64,000 bases of DNA from Cupriavidus sp. EM10. Lineage in GTDB: Bacteria > Pseudomonadota > Gammaproteobacteria > Burkholderiales > Burkholderiaceae. Below, piece after piece: positions 62,006 through 64,000 of the stretch (position 1 is its first letter; each line of letters opens with the position of its first letter). The translations under genes were made by a program, and so were the position numbers. The stretch spans positions 62,001-126,000 of the forward strand of contig NZ_CP076061.1 of NCBI RefSeq assembly GCF_018729255.1, read 5' to 3'. The notes under the pieces were generated by a model. It searched no databases, was not told the DNA's origin, and saw only the letters and a list, made by a program, of their open reading frames with translations.

Positions 62006-64000
62006 ATGAAACGAGCCACACCCTGGCGCCGCGTCGCGGCGCTTCCTGCTGCCGCACTCTCCAGCGCGGCCTTCGCACAAACGGCAACCACCCCGGATGC
62101 CGCCTATATCCCAACCCTGCCCACCGTTACCGCCACAGCCGCCGCCGTTGGGTCGCTGACCGCGCCCGGCGTGGCCCGGCAGCGCCAGTCGCTGTTCCAG
62201 TCGGCCGGCTCCGTCGGTTTTGTCGATGCCCAGTCGTTCACCAATACCTATGCCTTCGACCTGCGCGATGTGCTGAAGGACTCGCCGGGCGTGTACGTGC
62301 AGGAGCGCTACGGCCAGGAGCTGCGGCTATCGATTCGGGGCTCGGGCGTGGCGCGCGGCTTCCATACGCGCGGCATCGAGATCCTGCAGGACGGCGTGCC
62401 GACCAATTTTGCCGACGGCAGCGGGGATTTCTACCAGATCGATCCGCTCGCCCTGACGGCCGCCGAGGTCTACAAGGGTGGCAACGGCCTGGCCTATGGC
62501 AGCACCACGCTCGGTGGCGCGGTCAATTTCACCACGCCCACGGCGCTGACGGCCGATGCGCGCAACATGGTCCGCATCGATGGCGGCAGCTTTGGCACGA
62601 TTCGCGGCAGCGGCCAGGTGTCGCGCCAGATCGGCCAGTGGGATTTCCTGGCCAACGCCACGGTCAGCCACTCGGAAGGCTGGCGCAACCACGAGCGCGG
62701 GCAATACGAGCAGATCAACGCCAACGTCGGCTACCGTTTCAGTCCCACCGTCGAGACACGCTTCTACTTCGGCGCCTATATCGTCGACCAGTTGCTGCCT
62801 GGCTCGCTAACGCTCAACCAGGCGCTGACCACGCCGCGCATGGCATCGGCCAGCGCACTGGCGGGCGACCAGGCGCGCAACACCCGGACCGAGCGCGTGG
62901 CCAATGTCACAAGCATCAAGCTCGATAACGGCCAGATCGACCTGACGACCTGGGGCATCCACAAGAGCCTGTACCACCCGATCTTCCAGGTCGTGGACCA
63001 GGACAGCTGGACCTACGGTTTCGCGCCGCGCTACACAGGCAACTTCACGCTGGGCGGCATGCGCAACCAGCTGATCGCCGGCGCGCGCTTCTTCGGCGGC
63101 AACAACGACGCACGCCAGTACGTCAACGTCAACGGGAACCGCGGCGCCCAGACATTGAACGCCAAACAGGACGCCTACAACTACGAGGCCTACCTGGAAG
63201 ACCGGCTGTACGTGCTGCCCACGGTGGCGCTGATGGCCGGCGCCAAGGCCTACCGCAACCGGCGCGAATACACCGACTACGGCGGCTTGCCGGCCAATCC
63301 GACGGCAAAATCCGATGGCGCGACCTTCAGCGGCGTCAACCCGAAGTTCGGCGTGCTGTGGGAGCCGAAGCCCGACATCCAGGCGTTTATCGACATCACG
63401 CGCAGCGCCGATGTGCCAGACTTCACCGACCTGAGCCAGACCATCGCCAGCACGCAGCAGTTCGTGCCGCTGGCCGCCCAGCACGGCTGGACGCTGGAAC
63501 TCGGCACACGCGGCAAGTGGGATCGCTTTGGCTGGGATGTCACGGCCTACCGGTCGCTGCTGCGCGACCAGCTGCTGCAGTACACGGTCAGCCCCGACAT
63601 CCCGGCGTCGACCTTCAACGCCAACAAGACCGTGCTGCAGGGGGTGGAACTGGGCGCCAGCGCCGACGTGCTGCGCGACGTGGCCGGCAAGGGCGACAAG
63701 GTTACGGTGTCGCAGATCTGGAACTACAGCGATTTCCGCTTCGACAACGACCCGGTCTACGGCAACAACCGCATCGCGGGCGTGCCAAAGCACGTGCTGC
63801 GCACCACGCTGGCCTACAGCCGCAACAGCCGCCTGCGGGTGGCCGGAACGATCGACTGGGTGCCGACCGGCGCCTACGTGGACTACGCCAACACGCTCAA
63901 GGTGCCGTCGTACGTGCTGTTCGGCATCGAGGCCAGCTACGAGTTCGAGCGCGGCGTCACGCTGTACTTCGACGCCCGCAACCTGGCCGACAAGCGCTAT
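62006..64000 (+). CDS. TonB-dependent outer-membrane receptor (3' end outside window)
   Basis: 665 codons visible, no stop. Signal peptide MKRATPWRRVAALPAAALSS ending AAFAQ, TonB-box-like LPTVTATAA, plug domain (FDLRDVLKDSPGVYVQERYG, ELRLSIRGSGVARGFHTRGI, EVYKGGNGLAYGSTTLGGAV) and barrel strands. It imports a siderophore, metal chelate or other large ligand. The end IDWVPTGAYVDYANTL and TLYFDARNLADKRY is the penultimate strand, so only about 30-40 residues are missing. No Fur box was recognised in the 160 bp before the ATG. The AGAGG ribosome site is unusually close to the ATG. Confidence 0.92.
   Translation, partial: MKRATPWRRVAALPAAALSSAAFAQTATTPDAAYIPTLPTVTATAAAVGSLTAPGVARQRQSLFQSAGSVGFVDAQSFTNTYAFDLRDVLKDSPGVYVQERYGQELRLSIRGSGVARGFHTRGIEILQDGVPTNFADGSGDFYQIDPLALTAAEVYKGGNGLAYGSTTLGGAVNFTTPTALTADARNMVRIDGGSFGTIRGSGQVSRQIGQWDFLANATVSHSEGWRNHERGQYEQINANVGYRFSPTVETRFYFGAYIVDQLLPGSLTLNQALTTPRMASASALAGDQARNTRTERVANVTSIKLDNGQIDLTTWGIHKSLYHPIFQVVDQDSWTYGFAPRYTGNFTLGGMRNQLIAGARFFGGNNDARQYVNVNGNRGAQTLNAKQDAYNYEAYLEDRLYVLPTVALMAGAKAYRNRREYTDYGGLPANPTAKSDGATFSGVNPKFGVLWEPKPDIQAFIDITRSADVPDFTDLSQTIASTQQFVPLAAQHGWTLELGTRGKWDRFGWDVTAYRSLLRDQLLQYTVSPDIPASTFNANKTVLQGVELGASADVLRDVAGKGDKVTVSQIWNYSDFRFDNDPVYGNNRIAGVPKHVLRTTLAYSRNSRLRVAGTIDWVPTGAYVDYANTLKVPSYVLFGIEASYEFERGVTLYFDARNLADKRY

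Overview
The window is GC-rich (about 65%) and has the gene content of a betaproteobacterium of the Burkholderiaceae, most like Cupriavidus or Ralstonia. The signs are a Bug-family periplasmic binding protein, a Gram-negative trimeric porin, a nearly 2,000-residue double UvrA, a QseBC-like pair with a PepSY protein, DUF2235/DUF3304/DUF4123 type VI secretion cargo and a DUF3701-type integrase. No rRNA, tRNA or CRISPR array was seen.

Layout. 1-5.7 kb (minus): a sulfatase maturation operon with a formylglycine-generating enzyme, a HAD-fold lipoprotein, a Cys-type sulfatase lipoprotein and the start of a fused membrane/spermidine-synthase-like protein. 5.9-10.0 kb (minus): the 3' part of a Bat aerotolerance-type operon (DUF4381, two VWA proteins, BatD-like), without the MoxR and DUF58 genes that usually precede it. 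10.2-15.9 kb (minus): an orphan T6SS module, vgrG - DUF4123 chaperone - DUF3304 lipoprotein - Tle1-like lipase, followed by a tyrosine recombinase (16.1-17.8 kb). 17.9-20.3 kb: PepSY / response regulator / sensor kinase. 20.6-26.6 kb: PHP-domain lipoprotein, outer-membrane protein, polysaccharide lyase and SMP-30 protein. 26.7-33.9 kb (minus): a second T6SS cargo module made of six tandem DUF3304 lipoprotein genes, a Tle1-like protein whose catalytic Ser and His positions are substituted, and a truncated PAAR gene.

From 34.4 kb: serA-like dehydrogenase, Bug protein, soxR divergent from a RidA gene behind a SoxR-type promoter, a stress/envelope cluster with two BON proteins and several small exported or charged proteins, an MFS exporter, an HxlR regulator, a porin and a TetR regulator separated by a 29-bp palindrome. 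At 49.3-55.1 kb is the giant uvrA behind a LexA box. Two toxin-antitoxin loci follow (55.4-56.8 kb), then msrA, a UDG-family protein, a CPA2 antiporter, two Lrp regulators flanking an EamA exporter, a small ACT-like protein and a TonB-dependent receptor that runs off the end.

At least a dozen genes are interrupted by what reads as exactly one missing base, mostly in short homopolymers, and none needs an inserted base. I treat these as probable consensus errors and give the joined spans. The most interesting region is 26.7-33.9 kb: a mosaic, six-copy, translationally overlapping array of putative immunity lipoproteins in front of an apparently non-catalytic Tle1 relative.
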